Below the pieces are notes generated by a model that made no database searches, had not been told where the DNA came from, and saw only the letters and a program-made list of their open reading frames with translations. The translations under genes and the position numbers were made by a program. Source: Pseudomonadota bacterium (lineage in GTDB: Bacteria > Pseudomonadota > Alphaproteobacteria > Rhizobiales > Rhizobiaceae). From it: a DNA stretch of 15,190 bases. The stretch covers positions 1-15,190 of the forward strand of contig JAEWFU010000137.1 in NCBI GenBank assembly GCA_023388675.1, written 5' to 3'. Of the stretch, positions 5,584 to 13,776 are shown piece after piece (positions within the stretch are counted from its first letter, which is position 1; each line of letters opens with the position of its first letter).

Positions 5584-8500
5584 GCTTCTCCGACATCTTC
5601 ATCCGCCGGCCCGTCCTGTCGTCGGTGCTCGGCATCATGATCCTGCTGCTGGGCTTCCAGGGGCTCTTCAACCTCCAGGTGCGCCAGTATCCGGAGGTCG
5701 AGGAGACGGTGATCACGATCACCACGATCTATCCGGGCGCCAGCGCCGAGCTGATCCAGGGCTTCATCACCGCGCCGATCTCGTCGGCGGTCGCCACGAC
5801 GGAGAACGTCGACTACGTCACCTCGCAGAGCCGCCCCTCGGCGAGCGTCGTGTCGGTTCAGATGCGGCTTGGCTCGAACCCCGACGTGGCGCTGACGGAA
5901 GTGATGTCCAAGGTGCAGCAGGTACGCAGCCAGTTGCCGGGCGATGCCGAGGATCCGACCATCGTCAAGGGCACCGGCATGCAGTTCGCCACCATGTATC
6001 TGGCGCTGCAGAACCCGAACATGACCGACGAGCAGGTGACGGAATATATCGAGCGCGTCATCCGACCGCGCATGTCGACCATTCCGGGCGTCGCCGAAGT
6101 CCAGATCATGGGTGCGGCCAACTACGCCATGCGCGTCTGGGTCGATCCGGTGCGGCTGGCCGCTCGCGGCATGACGGCCGCCGAGGTGATGAACGCCATC
6201 AATTCGGCGAACTTCCTCGCCGCCCCTGGCAAGACCAAGAACGAGTTCGTCACCTATTCGGTGACGATGGAATCGACGCTGCAGAACCCGGAGGCGTTCG
6301 GCCAGTTGCCGCTCAAGGCGACCGGCGACGACGTCGTGCGGCTGCGCGATGTTGCGGAAGTCGAACTCGCCGCCGAAAGCAGCGACATGGTCGTTACCTT
6401 CAACGGCCAGCCCGGCACATTCATCGGTGTCTTCCCAACCCCGTCTGCCAACCCCCTCGACACGGCCTCTGCCGTGCTCGACGAGCTGCCGGCGATCCAG
6501 GCGAGCCTGCCCGAAGGCATGACGCTGACGATGATGTACGATGCCACCGAACAGATCAGCGCATCGATCCGCGAGGTGTTCACGACGATCAGCGAGGCGG
6601 TTCTGATCGTCGTCGTCATCATCCTCCTGTTCCTGGGCTCGTTCCGCTCTGTGCTGATGCCGATCGTCACCATCCCGCTGTCGCTGATCGGCGTCTGTTT
6701 CGTGCTGTTTGCGCTCGGCTATTCGATCAACCTTCTGTCGCTGCTGGCCATGGTGCTTGCCATCGGCCTTGTGGTCGACGACGCGATCGTGGTGGTGGAA
6801 AACATCCACCGTCACATCGAGGAGGGGTTGAGCCCGCGCCAGGCGGCCTTTGTCGGCATGAAGGAGATCACCGGGCCGGTCGTCGCGATGACGATCACGC
6901 TCGCCGCCGTGTTCGCGCCGCTCGCCTTCACCGGTGGGCTGACGGGCTCGCTGTTCCGCGAATTCGCGATGACGCTCGCCGGCGCGGTCGTCATCTCAGG
7001 CATCGTCGCGCTGACGATCACGCCGATGATGTCGGCGAGGCTGCTCAAGCGCGGCAATCACAGCCGCTTCCAGATCTTCGTCGACAACACGTTCGATCGT
7101 GTTGCAGCACGCTACGAACGGCTTGTTTCGGGCTCGCTGAAATACCGTCCCGTCACCGTTCTCATGGTTCTCGTCCTGATGGGGCTGACCGGCTTCATGT
7201 TCATGAAGACCTCGAGCGAGCTGGCGCCGGAAGAGGACCAGGGCGCGCTCTTCGCGCTGGTCACCGCGCCGCCCTATGCGACGACGGAGTACACCAAGAT
7301 GTACACCGACCAGATGCGCACGCTGACGCAGGACCTGGCGGAGCTGGACGCGAACTTCTCCATCGTCGGCTTTGGCGGCCAGACCAATTCCGGCATCTCG
7401 GTATGGGCGCTCAAGGACTGGGCCGTGCGCGACCGCTCGCAGAATGAAATCCAGCAGGACATCCAGGCGCGGCTGTCCAAGATCGCGGGCGTGGAGGCGC
7501 TGGTCTTCGCACCGCCGTCGCTGCCGGGCGCCGGCGGCGGGCTGCCGATCTCGCTGGTGATCCAGTCGACGGGCGATCCGAGCCAGGTCTACGAGGTGGC
7601 GGAGCAGGTGCGGCAGGAGGCGCAGGCAAGCGGCCGCTTCATCGTGGTGCAGAACTCGCTCGCCTTCAACGCGCAGCAGGTGGTCATCACCGTCGACCGC
7701 GAACGCGCGGCGGCGCTCAACCTGCCGGTGCGCGACATCGGCTCGACGCTGAGCCTGCTGGTGGGCGGCGGCGCGATCGCGCAGTTCGACCGCGATTCCA
7801 ACAGCTACGACATCATCATGCAGGTGCCGCAGGAGTACCGCGAGAATCCGGAGCGGCTGGGCGACTTCTTCGTGCGCAGCGCCACCGGCGAGATGGTGCC
7901 GCTGTCGGCGGTCGTGACGATCTCGACCGGCGTGAGCGCGGCTGCCATCGAGCAGTTCAACCAGCTCAACTCGGCGACGATCTCGGCGCTGCCGCTACCG
8001 GGCGTGACCACCGGCGACGGTCTCGCGCTGATCGAGAATATCGCCCGGCCGCTGCTGCCAGACGGCTTCTTCATCGATTATTCCGGCCAGTCGCGGCTGG
8101 AGATCGAGCAGGGCAACACGATCGTCATCGCTTTCGCGCTGGCCGTGGTGGTGATCTATCTGGTGCTTGCAGCGCAGTTCGAGAGCTTCCGCGATCCGTT
8201 CATCATCTTGATGACGGTGCCGCTGTCGATCTTCGGCGCGATGCTGCCGCTCAACCTCGGCCTGTCGACGCTGAACATCTACACGCAGGTGGGCCTGATC
8301 ACCCTGATCGGGCTGATCACCAAACACGGCATCCTGATGGTGGAGTTCGCCAATCAGCAGCGCGAGGCCCACGGGCTCGACCGTTTCGAGGCGATCGTCG
8401 CTTCCGCCAAGGTGCGCCTGCGGCCGATCCTGATGACCACGGCGGCGATGTCGCTGGGCGTGGTGCCGCTGATCATCGCCTCGGGCGCGGGTGCCGCGGC

Positions 8501-8660
8501 CCGCTTCTCGATGGGCCTCGTCATCTTCACCGGCCTGATCGTCGGCACGATGTTCACGCTGTTCGTGGTGCCGATGTTCTACACCTTCATCTCCGCCAAG
8601 GAGATGGGACATGTCGAGGACGATGCGCCGCAACCCGCCGCGGCGCCGGCTGGCGAGTAG
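5580..8660 (+). CDS. RND multidrug efflux permease (HAE1/AcrB type)
   Basis: The 1026-residue inner-membrane pump has the standard layout: TM1 at 11-29, a large periplasmic loop, a TM2-6 block from about 330, a second periplasmic loop after about 560, and the last TM block from about 850. The proton-relay residues are present: D400 and D401 in GLVVDDAIVVVEN (TM4), and K915 in GLITKHGILMVEF (TM10), matching D407/D408 and K940 of AcrB. It exports drugs or other amphiphiles using the proton gradient. It is translationally coupled to the adaptor through ATGA. No outer-membrane factor gene is present, so a TolC/BepC-like channel from elsewhere is probably shared. The operon ends at a strong terminator 25 nt downstream. 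Substrate range unknown. Confidence 0.95.
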   Translation: MSFSDIFIRRPVLSSVLGIMILLLGFQGLFNLQVRQYPEVEETVITITTIYPGASAELIQGFITAPISSAVATTENVDYVTSQSRPSASVVSVQMRLGSNPDVALTEVMSKVQQVRSQLPGDAEDPTIVKGTGMQFATMYLALQNPNMTDEQVTEYIERVIRPRMSTIPGVAEVQIMGAANYAMRVWVDPVRLAARGMTAAEVMNAINSANFLAAPGKTKNEFVTYSVTMESTLQNPEAFGQLPLKATGDDVVRLRDVAEVELAAESSDMVVTFNGQPGTFIGVFPTPSANPLDTASAVLDELPAIQASLPEGMTLTMMYDATEQISASIREVFTTISEAVLIVVVIILLFLGSFRSVLMPIVTIPLSLIGVCFVLFALGYSINLLSLLAMVLAIGLVVDDAIVVVENIHRHIEEGLSPRQAAFVGMKEITGPVVAMTITLAAVFAPLAFTGGLTGSLFREFAMTLAGAVVISGIVALTITPMMSARLLKRGNHSRFQIFVDNTFDRVAARYERLVSGSLKYRPVTVLMVLVLMGLTGFMFMKTSSELAPEEDQGALFALVTAPPYATTEYTKMYTDQMRTLTQDLAELDANFSIVGFGGQTNSGISVWALKDWAVRDRSQNEIQQDIQARLSKIAGVEALVFAPPSLPGAGGGLPISLVIQSTGDPSQVYEVAEQVRQEAQASGRFIVVQNSLAFNAQQVVITVDRERAAALNLPVRDIGSTLSLLVGGGAIAQFDRDSNSYDIIMQVPQEYRENPERLGDFFVRSATGEMVPLSAVVTISTGVSAAAIEQFNQLNSATISALPLPGVTTGDGLALIENIARPLLPDGFFIDYSGQSRLEIEQGNTIVIAFALAVVVIYLVLAAQFESFRDPFIILMTVPLSIFGAMLPLNLGLSTLNIYTQVGLITLIGLITKHGILMVEFANQQREAHGLDRFEAIVASAKVRLRPILMTTAAMSLGVVPLIIASGAGAAARFSMGLVIFTGLIVGTMFTLFVVPMFYTFISAKEMGHVEDDAPQPAAAPAGE

Positions 8661-8684
8661 GATTCGTCACGAACGAAACGAAGC

Positions 8685-8716
8685 GTGGCCGGCGCCTTGC
8701 GCCGGCCACTTTTTTT
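8685..8716 (+). terminator. Strong intrinsic terminator of the efflux operon
   Basis: GTGGCCGGCGC (8685-8695) and GCGCCGGCCAC (8699-8709) make a perfect 11-bp G/C-rich stem with a CTT loop, followed by seven T residues (8710-8716). Confidence 0.95.
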
Positions 8717-8760
8717 CGCTTGAATGAAACGGAACCGAAACGATCTTCCGTGGAGCGCCG

Positions 8761-9111
8761 ATGGGCATCGCGATGCGTCCCAGCCAGTCGCTGCGGCTCT
8801 GGCAGCAGGTCACGCTGGCCGATGTGCAGGCGGCTTCCCACGATCTGACCATGCGCCAGATGGCGATCCTGCTGACGGTCTATCTCGATCCGCCGCCGCA
8901 CACCGTGCGCGGGCTGGCCGAGAAGCTCTCCGTGACCAAGCCGGTGATCACCCGCGCGCTCGACACGATGGGATCGCTCAAGCTGTTGTCGCGCCACCGC
9001 GACGCGAAGGACAGGCGCAACGTGCTGGTCAAGCGCACCGTCGAGGGGGCGTTGTTCGTCGAGCGCTTCGGCGACCTCGTCATCGACAAGGCCGGGGAGC
9101 TGCCGCTATGA
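8761..9111 (+). CDS. Short MarR-type winged-helix regulator
   Basis: The 116-residue protein carries a winged helix: TVRGLAEKLSVTKPVITRAL (48-67) is the recognition region, and SRHRDAKDRRNVLVKRT (77-93) is the basic wing with the DxRxxx pattern typical of MarR proteins. The usual long C-terminal dimerisation helices are short here. GGAG (8752-8755) supports ATG 8761; ATG 8773 is too far from it. Its stop overlaps the start of the NlpC/P60 gene (ATGA), so the two are co-translated. Target and ligand are unknown; regulation of its own operon is a fair guess. The start lies 44 nt after the efflux terminator, so it has its own promoter, which I could not pinpoint. Confidence 0.83.
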   Translation: MGIAMRPSQSLRLWQQVTLADVQAASHDLTMRQMAILLTVYLDPPPHTVRGLAEKLSVTKPVITRALDTMGSLKLLSRHRDAKDRRNVLVKRTVEGALFVERFGDLVIDKAGELPL

Positions 9112-9968
9112 ACGCCCTCGACCGCAGGCTGCAGGCTTTCCGTCCCAATCTCGCCGACGAGCGGCTGCGGGGCGCGGTCGAAGCACAGCGTTTCGTTGCC
9201 GGCAAGCCGGCGCGGGTCGCTCTGCCCGTCCTCGACCTGCGCAACGCGCCGCGGCCCGATGCCGGGCTCGACACCCAGCTTCTCGCCGGCGACGAGGTGA
9301 CGGTCTTCGAGGAGGCAGAAGGCTTCGCCTGGGTGCAGGGCACGCGCGACGGCTATGTCGGCTACGCGCCGGCGACGGGACTGGCGGGGCCCGGTGCGGC
9401 ACCCACGCATGTCGTCGTCGCGCCGCGCACCTTCAGCTATCGCGAGCCGGACATGAAGAAGCCAGCCACGGGCGCGTTTTCCATGGGCTGTCGGCTGACG
9501 GTGGTGGGCGAAGCGACGACGCGCGGGACGGACTACGCGCTTCTGGAAAGCGGCGAGGCGCTGGTGGCGGCGCATCTGCGGCCGGTGGGCGCGGTCAGTG
9601 GTGATTATGTCGCCGTGGCCGAGGAACTGGAGCGCACGCCCTATCTGTGGGGCGGGTCGAGCGCCTTCGGCATCGACTGTTCGGGCCTCGTGCAGCTTTC
9701 CATGCGCATGGCGGGAAGCGACGTGCGCCGCGACACCGACATGCAGTCGGCGACGATCGGCGCGGCGCTGGAGATCGGTAGCGATCTCACGGGCCTACGA
9801 CGCGGCGATCTGGTCTTCTGGAAGGGCCATGTGGCGATCATGACCGACGAGGACACCATCATCCACGCCAACGGCCACACGATGATGGTGTCGCGCGAGC
9901 CGCTCGCCGCAGCCGTGAAGCGCATCGCCTATCTCTACGGCCCGCCGACGGGCGTTCGGCGGGTGTGA
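9108..9968 (+). CDS. NlpC/P60 (C40) cysteine peptidase with N-terminal SH3-like domains
   Basis: The 286-residue protein has two SH3-like regions (about 35-92, with WVQGTRDGYVGYAP, and about 100-160) and a C-terminal NlpC/P60 domain. The catalytic set is seen: C191 in GIDCSGLVQLS, H241 in KGHVAIM and H253 in IIHANGH, after the substrate-pocket segment TPYLWGGSS. The architecture resembles YkfC-type gamma-D-glutamyl-diaminoacid endopeptidases, which cut murein peptides. No signal peptide is present, so a cytoplasmic role in murein-peptide recycling is likely (inferred). GGGGAG (9094-9099), 8 nt before ATG 9108, fixes the start; longer in-frame versions run through the MarR gene. Confidence 0.92.
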   Translation: MNALDRRLQAFRPNLADERLRGAVEAQRFVAGKPARVALPVLDLRNAPRPDAGLDTQLLAGDEVTVFEEAEGFAWVQGTRDGYVGYAPATGLAGPGAAPTHVVVAPRTFSYREPDMKKPATGAFSMGCRLTVVGEATTRGTDYALLESGEALVAAHLRPVGAVSGDYVAVAEELERTPYLWGGSSAFGIDCSGLVQLSMRMAGSDVRRDTDMQSATIGAALEIGSDLTGLRRGDLVFWKGHVAIMTDEDTIIHANGHTMMVSREPLAAAVKRIAYLYGPPTGVRRV

Positions 9969-10045
9969 TGGGAATGACGGAGAGGTTGCGAATGCCCCCG
10001 ATCAAATCCTTCGCTTCCCAGCTTTTTCATTGAAACACCCCCTTC

Positions 10046-10160
10046 ACCACGCTTCGCGTGGTCCCCTTCCCCCGTGAACGGGGGAAGATCCAACGGCGCG
10101 GCCGTCAGCGACCTCGGGCCCTCCCCTGCGAAGCGGGGGAGGGGGACCGCCGCAGGCGGT
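10046..10160. repeat. Palindromic intergenic repeat element
   Basis: Four tight hairpins follow each other between the convergent NlpC/P60 and ghrA genes: ACCACGC/GCGTGGT (10046-10062), CTTCCCCCGT/ACGGGGGAAG (10066-10087), CCCTCCCC/GGGGAGGG (10119-10143) and ACCGCC/GGCGGT (10146-10160). The pattern and wording resemble dispersed intergenic repeats I know from rhizobial genomes. It may also serve as a two-way terminator, although no clear T-run follows. The rest of the 256-bp gap (9969-10224) holds nothing else I can support. Confidence 0.75.
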
Positions 10161-10224
10161 GGAGGGGGCGTTCGCGGTTCATATGCGATTGCCCTGAGGT
10201 TCACGGGGACAGCGCTACGGCCAG

Positions 10225-11166
10225 TCAATAACCTTCCGCGCGGTCGACGAGATTTTGCAGCGCCTCGCCGCGCTGGTGGCGGGCGATCTGCTCGAGCATC
10301 AGCGGCGCGAGGTGGACCGGGTCGGAGGTGGCCGCCGAGTGCGGGGTCACGAAGACGTGCGGGTGGGTCCATAGCGGGCTCTGCGGAGGCAGCGGCTCCT
10401 GCTGGAAGACGTCGAGGCTTGCTTCCTTCAAGGTGCCGTCGTCGAGCGCCTGAAGGATGTCTGCCTCCTTCTGCAGCTTGCCGCGTCCGCCATTGATGAG
10501 GATCGCGCCGCCCAGCCGGTTTTCGCGGCGCAGGCTGCGCAGGAGCGCATGGTCGATGATGCCTTCGGTGGCAGGCGTATGCGGCAGCAGCACTACAAGA
10601 ATGTCGGTCGCGGCGAGGAAGTCGCGCAGCCCGCTTTCGCCGTGGAAGGTGGTGACGCCTTCCATAGGGCGCGGCGTTCTTGTCCAGCCATTGACCTTGA
10701 AGCCGAGCGCCAGAAACGCGGAGGCGCAGGCGCGGCCGAGCTGGCCGAGCCCCATGATGCCGACCCTGATCTCGCCGGCAACCGGCTGCGGCGGTTCGCG
10801 CCAGATCTTCTGCGCCTGATTGGCGCGGTAGGTCATGCCGTTGCGGTGATGATCGAGCACGCGCCAGGTCATGTATTCGACCATGTGCCGGGTCAGGTTG
10901 TCGGCCACGATGCGCGCGATAGGCACGTCGGGCAGGCCTGGGTCGGCGAAGATGTGATCGACACCGGCGCCCAGCGAGAAGATCGCCTTGAGGCCCGTCA
11001 GCCCGTCGAGGGCGCCGTACGGATGCTTCCAGACGACCGCATAGTCGATGGGCTCGCCATCCGGCTCCGTGATGACGTCGTGTTCGGCCGACAGCAGCTC
11101 TTTCCAGAGCTTCGGGTCGTAGCCGGTAACCGAAAGCAGGATGCGGCTGCGCGCGGGTGAAGACAT
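10225..11166 (-). CDS. ghrA: Glyoxylate/hydroxypyruvate reductase A (D-2-hydroxyacid dehydrogenase family)
   Basis: The 313-residue protein reduces glyoxylate or hydroxypyruvate to glycolate or glycerate with NAD(P)H. The Rossmann loop GIMGLGQLGRA lies at 136-146, with WTRTPRP (161-167) at the cofactor-selecting strand; arginines at this point usually favour NADPH. Catalytic residues are R228 (INGGRGK), E257 (DVFQQEPLP) and H276 (TPHSAA). The short N-terminal domain and FSLGAGVDHI (63-72) are typical of GhrA and not of SerA. ATG 11166 has AGGA 9 nt upstream. It follows yejF by 24 nt and is probably the last gene of that operon. A 2-ketoacid reductase of different substrate preference cannot be excluded. 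Confidence 0.88.
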   Translation of the reverse strand: MSSPARSRILLSVTGYDPKLWKELLSAEHDVITEPDGEPIDYAVVWKHPYGALDGLTGLKAIFSLGAGVDHIFADPGLPDVPIARIVADNLTRHMVEYMTWRVLDHHRNGMTYRANQAQKIWREPPQPVAGEIRVGIMGLGQLGRACASAFLALGFKVNGWTRTPRPMEGVTTFHGESGLRDFLAATDILVVLLPHTPATEGIIDHALLRSLRRENRLGGAILINGGRGKLQKEADILQALDDGTLKEASLDVFQQEPLPPQSPLWTHPHVFVTPHSAATSDPVHLAPLMLEQIARHQRGEALQNLVDRAEGY

Positions 11167-11190
11167 GGCGGAAATTCCTGGAAAGTGAAG

Positions 11191-12819
11191 CTACTGGCTG
11201 ACGACGGCGACCGGCGCGGTGGCGATGTCGAATGCGGCGGCAATCAGCGCCCTGGTGTAGTCGGATTGCGGGTTCTCGAAAATCTGCTCGGTCGAGCCCT
11301 GCTCCACCACCTTGCCGTTGCGCATCACGATGACGTGGTTCGACAGGGCGCGCACCACCTTGAGGTCATGGCTGATGAAGAGATAGGCGAGGTCGTGCTT
11401 CTTCTGCAGGTCGCGCAGGAGGTCGACCACCTGCGCCTGCACGCTCATGTCGAGTGCCGAAGTCGGCTCGTCGAGCATCACGAAGCGTGGCTTCAGCACC
11501 ATGGCACGCGCAATCGCGATGCGCTGGCGCTGGCCGCCGGAAAACTCGTGCGGGTAGCGGAAGCGGGTGGCCGGATCGAGCCCGACCTCGCCGAGCACGT
11601 CGATGACCATCGCGTCGCGCTCGTCGGTGGACAGCTTCGGCTCGTGGATCTTCAAGCCTTCCTCGATGATCTCCGAGACCGACATGCGCGGGGAAAGCGA
11701 GCCGAACGGGTCCTGGAAGACGATCTGCATCTCGCTGCGCAGCGGGCGCATCTGCTTGAAGGAATAGCCGTCGATTTCCTTCTGGCCGAGCATGATCCTG
11801 CCTTCCGACGAGATCATGCGCGACAGCGCGAGGCCGAGCGTGGTCTTGCCGGAACCGGATTCGCCGACGACGCCGAGCGTCTGGCCCGCCTTGACCACGA
11901 CGTCGATGCCGTCGACCGCCTTCACGTGGTCCACCGTCTTCCTGAAGAAGCCCTGCTTGATCGGGAACCAGACCTTGATGTCGTCGCCCGTCATGACCGT
12001 CTCGGCGTCCGGGTTCGCCTTCGGCGCGGTGCCCTTGGGCTCGGCGGCGAGCAGGTGGCGGGTGTATTCGTGCTGCGGGTTCTCGAATATCTCGCTGGTC
12101 GGGCCGGCCTCGACGATCCGCCCCTTGGTCATCACGCAGACCTTGTCGGCGATGCGCCGGACGATGCCGAGGTCATGGGTGATGAACAGCATCGACATGC
12201 CGTTCTTCTCCTTCAGCTCGCCGAGCAATTCGAGGATCTGCGCCTGGACTGTCACGTCAAGCGCGGTGGTCGGCTCGTCAGCGATCAGCAGTTCCGGCTC
12301 GTTTGCGAGCGACATGGCGATCATTACCCGCTGGCGCTGGCCGCCCGACAACTGGTGCGGATAGGCGCCGAGCCGGCGCTCCGGCTCCTGGATGCCGACC
12401 TCGTGCAGGAGTTCCAGCGTGCGGGCACGGGCCTGCTTCTCGCCCATCCCGCGGTGGATCTTCAGGATCTCGCCGATCTGCTGCTCGATCGTGTGCAGCG
12501 GGTTGAGCGAGGTCATGGGTTCCTGGAAGATCATGGTGATCTTGTTGCCGCGCACCTTGCGAAGCTCCTTCTCGCCGCCCGCGAGCAGGTCCTTGCCATG
12601 AAACAGGATTTCGCCCGAGGGGTGGCTGGCGGCCGGATAGGGTAGGAGCTTGAGCACCGACAAAGCGGAGACCGACTTGCCGGACCCCGATTCGCCGACC
12701 AGCGCCACCGTCTCGCCGCGCGCGATGTCGAAGGAGACGCGATCGACGGCGAGGTTCTCGGCGCCGCCCTGCGTGAAGGCCACGGAAAGTTCGCGGACGG
12801 AGAGGAGGGGAGAGGTCAC
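11191..12819 (-). CDS. yejF: Peptide ABC transporter ATP-binding protein YejF (two fused ATPase domains)
   Basis: The 542-residue protein contains both ATPase halves of an importer. First half: Walker A GESGSGKS (42-49), Q99, LSGGQ (157-161), Walker B LLIADE (177-182), H214. Second half: GESGSGKT (319-326), Q369, FSGGQ (426-430), FVMLDE (446-451), H484. Tandem ATPases with YejE/YejB-type permeases define the Yej system, known to import microcin C in E. coli and murein peptides in Agrobacterium. It starts at GTG 12819, overlapping the PIN-toxin stop (GTGA); its ribosome site AGGGAA (12830-12825) lies inside the toxin gene, so its translation depends on the toxin reading frame. In the normal operon yejF directly follows yejE; here about 0.96 kb separates them. 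Confidence 0.95.
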   Translation of the reverse strand: MTSPLLSVRELSVAFTQGGAENLAVDRVSFDIARGETVALVGESGSGKSVSALSVLKLLPYPAASHPSGEILFHGKDLLAGGEKELRKVRGNKITMIFQEPMTSLNPLHTIEQQIGEILKIHRGMGEKQARARTLELLHEVGIQEPERRLGAYPHQLSGGQRQRVMIAMSLANEPELLIADEPTTALDVTVQAQILELLGELKEKNGMSMLFITHDLGIVRRIADKVCVMTKGRIVEAGPTSEIFENPQHEYTRHLLAAEPKGTAPKANPDAETVMTGDDIKVWFPIKQGFFRKTVDHVKAVDGIDVVVKAGQTLGVVGESGSGKTTLGLALSRMISSEGRIMLGQKEIDGYSFKQMRPLRSEMQIVFQDPFGSLSPRMSVSEIIEEGLKIHEPKLSTDERDAMVIDVLGEVGLDPATRFRYPHEFSGGQRQRIAIARAMVLKPRFVMLDEPTSALDMSVQAQVVDLLRDLQKKHDLAYLFISHDLKVVRALSNHVIVMRNGKVVEQGSTEQIFENPQSDYTRALIAAAFDIATAPVAVVSQ

Positions 12820-13313
12820 GACAATTCCCTGACAAGCTGGTCAAGAACAGTGATTTCCGGCCTGATTATTGCAATCTGCCCGGCTGATTGAGGCTGCATA
12901 CGCCGACTCGATGCAATCGAGTAGCTCGTTTTCAGGCCGGAATCGCCTGTCAGGAAGTGAGAGCAGCCGAACAGCATGGCAGTTGAAAGATGAATCGCGT
13001 CCGGCAGGCGAAGAGGCGCGTGCTGGGCACGCAAAAGCGCTGCATTCCAGAGGACGTCCCGGCTTACAGCGCCGACCTGCACAAAGGAGTTTCCGATAGT
13101 CAGATTATCGTAGATGTCGACCAGTCGCTCGTCATTCTTTCGAAACGGATCTACCATCAACTCAGCGAGCGTAAATTCGCTCGTGGCCAAAAAGGGTGGT
13201 TTTGTTTCAGTGTTCAGCGAAAAGAGCTCAAGCAGTTTCCTGGCCACGGCATTGTTGTTCTCGAATGCATAAATGAACACGTTCGTGTCGAGATAGACAC
13301 TAGCTCCGGCCAT
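12816..13313 (-). CDS. PIN-domain ribonuclease toxin (VapC-like)
   Basis: The 165-residue PIN protein has the complete acidic set: D9 in VYLDTNVFIYAFE, E51 in TSEFTLAEL, D105 in LRLPDAIHLS and D124 in LTGDSGL, so it is probably an active Mg-dependent RNase. PIN toxins of type II systems cut tRNA or rRNA and are held inactive by a co-encoded antitoxin. The start ATG 13313 directly abuts the stop of the 77-residue antitoxin gene (TGAATG) and has GGGAAG upstream. At 165 residues it is longer than a typical VapC (about 130), the extra part being a C-terminal extension. The composition is less GC-rich than yejE and yejF, which fits acquisition. The target is unknown. Confidence 0.88.
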   Translation of the reverse strand: MAGASVYLDTNVFIYAFENNNAVARKLLELFSLNTETKPPFLATSEFTLAELMVDPFRKNDERLVDIYDNLTIGNSFVQVGAVSRDVLWNAALLRAQHAPLRLPDAIHLSTAMLFGCSHFLTGDSGLKTSYSIASSRRMQPQSAGQIAIIRPEITVLDQLVRELS

Positions 13314-13547
13314 TCAGTCTTCCCACTCGTCACGGAGGGTACGAACTCGCCTTACTGCTTCCTCCAACGTGGTGCCCGGCGCATGAGCCTGGGCGTTCCG
13401 CATCATATCGAGCAACTCCGAGTGGCTGAGAGGTTTTCTCCGCTCTTCTTCTATGATGACGGTTACCGACGCGTCTTTTGCGATGCCTTGCCGCATATCG
13501 TCCGGAAGCTTCGAGGCGGGGTAATGTTCGAGCACAATTTTGTTCAT
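13314..13547 (-). CDS. Probable antitoxin of the PIN toxin
   Basis: The 77-residue protein begins MNKIVLEHYPASKLPDDMRQ, followed by a beta-rich segment (ASVTVIIEEE) and a helical, charged C-terminus (LEEAVRRVRTLRDEWED). A folded N-terminal half and a helical tail ending in an LRDEW pattern are typical of antitoxins that wrap a PIN toxin. I do not recognise a named DNA-binding family, so the call rests mainly on its abutting place before the toxin. ATG 13547 is preferred over GTG 13556 because GCAGG lies 8 nt before it. It overlaps the upstream VapB-like gene by 4 nt (ATGA). Confidence 0.75.
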   Translation of the reverse strand: MNKIVLEHYPASKLPDDMRQGIAKDASVTVIIEEERRKPLSHSELLDMMRNAQAHAPGTTLEEAVRRVRTLRDEWED

Positions 13548-13738
13548 GATGCGCACCTGCCGTCCTGCGGCTCACTACTCGACACGTGAACAGGCGATAC
13601 GTCGCCCTTTGCCCGACGAACGTTATCGAGCTTCTCCTCAAGCGCGCGGCGGATAGCCGACACTTGGGTTTCGCCCGTCATCGCTGCCAGTTCCTTGGCC
13701 AATTGATGAATACGTTCGCTCTTAATTCTGATCGACAT
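13544..13738 (-). CDS. VapB-like antitoxin, apparently truncated (Rv0623/PSK_trans_fac type)
   Basis: The first 42 of 64 residues (MSIRIKSERIHQLAKELAAM, then TGETQVSAIRRALEEKLDNVRR) match the DNA-binding half of Rv0623-type VapB proteins. Those are normally about 80 residues and carry a toxin-binding tail. Here that tail is replaced by AKGDVSPVHVSSSEPQDGRC, which shows no such motif, and no matching VapC follows. It may survive as a DNA-binding regulator of the cassette. The start codon lies within a pair of direct repeats that could be its operator. No good ribosome site is seen. It follows yejE by 38 nt. Confidence 0.72.
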   Translation of the reverse strand: MSIRIKSERIHQLAKELAAMTGETQVSAIRRALEEKLDNVRRAKGDVSPVHVSSSEPQDGRCAS

Positions 13739-13757
13739 ATCGAAGACATATCATATC
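13734..13757 (-). promoter_or_regulatory. Direct repeats at the VapB-like start, possible autoregulatory site
   Basis: On the plus strand GACATATC occurs at 13734-13741 and 13745-13752, an 11-nt period (one helical turn), with a further CATATC at 13752-13757. The site covers the VapB-like start codon and a minus-strand TATGAT (13755-13750) that could be a -10 box. Antitoxins of this kind often bind such tandem words to repress their own promoter. No good -35 box is seen. Confidence 0.45.
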
Positions 13758-13776
13758 CCATGCCTGTTCGCATTCT

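Noticed and set aside
5493..6815. A 440-residue minus-strand frame opposite the RND pump
   Set aside because: His/Asp/Arg-rich antisense shadow of a pump gene with clear catalytic motifs and membrane segments.
10046..10160. CRISPR array
   Set aside because: The hairpins are all different from each other and there are no equal repeats with regular spacers or cas genes.
11185..12645. A 486-residue open frame on the plus strand opposite yejF
   Set aside because: It is a Leu/Asp/His/Arg-rich antisense shadow created by the codon bias of yejF, which has full ATPase motifs.
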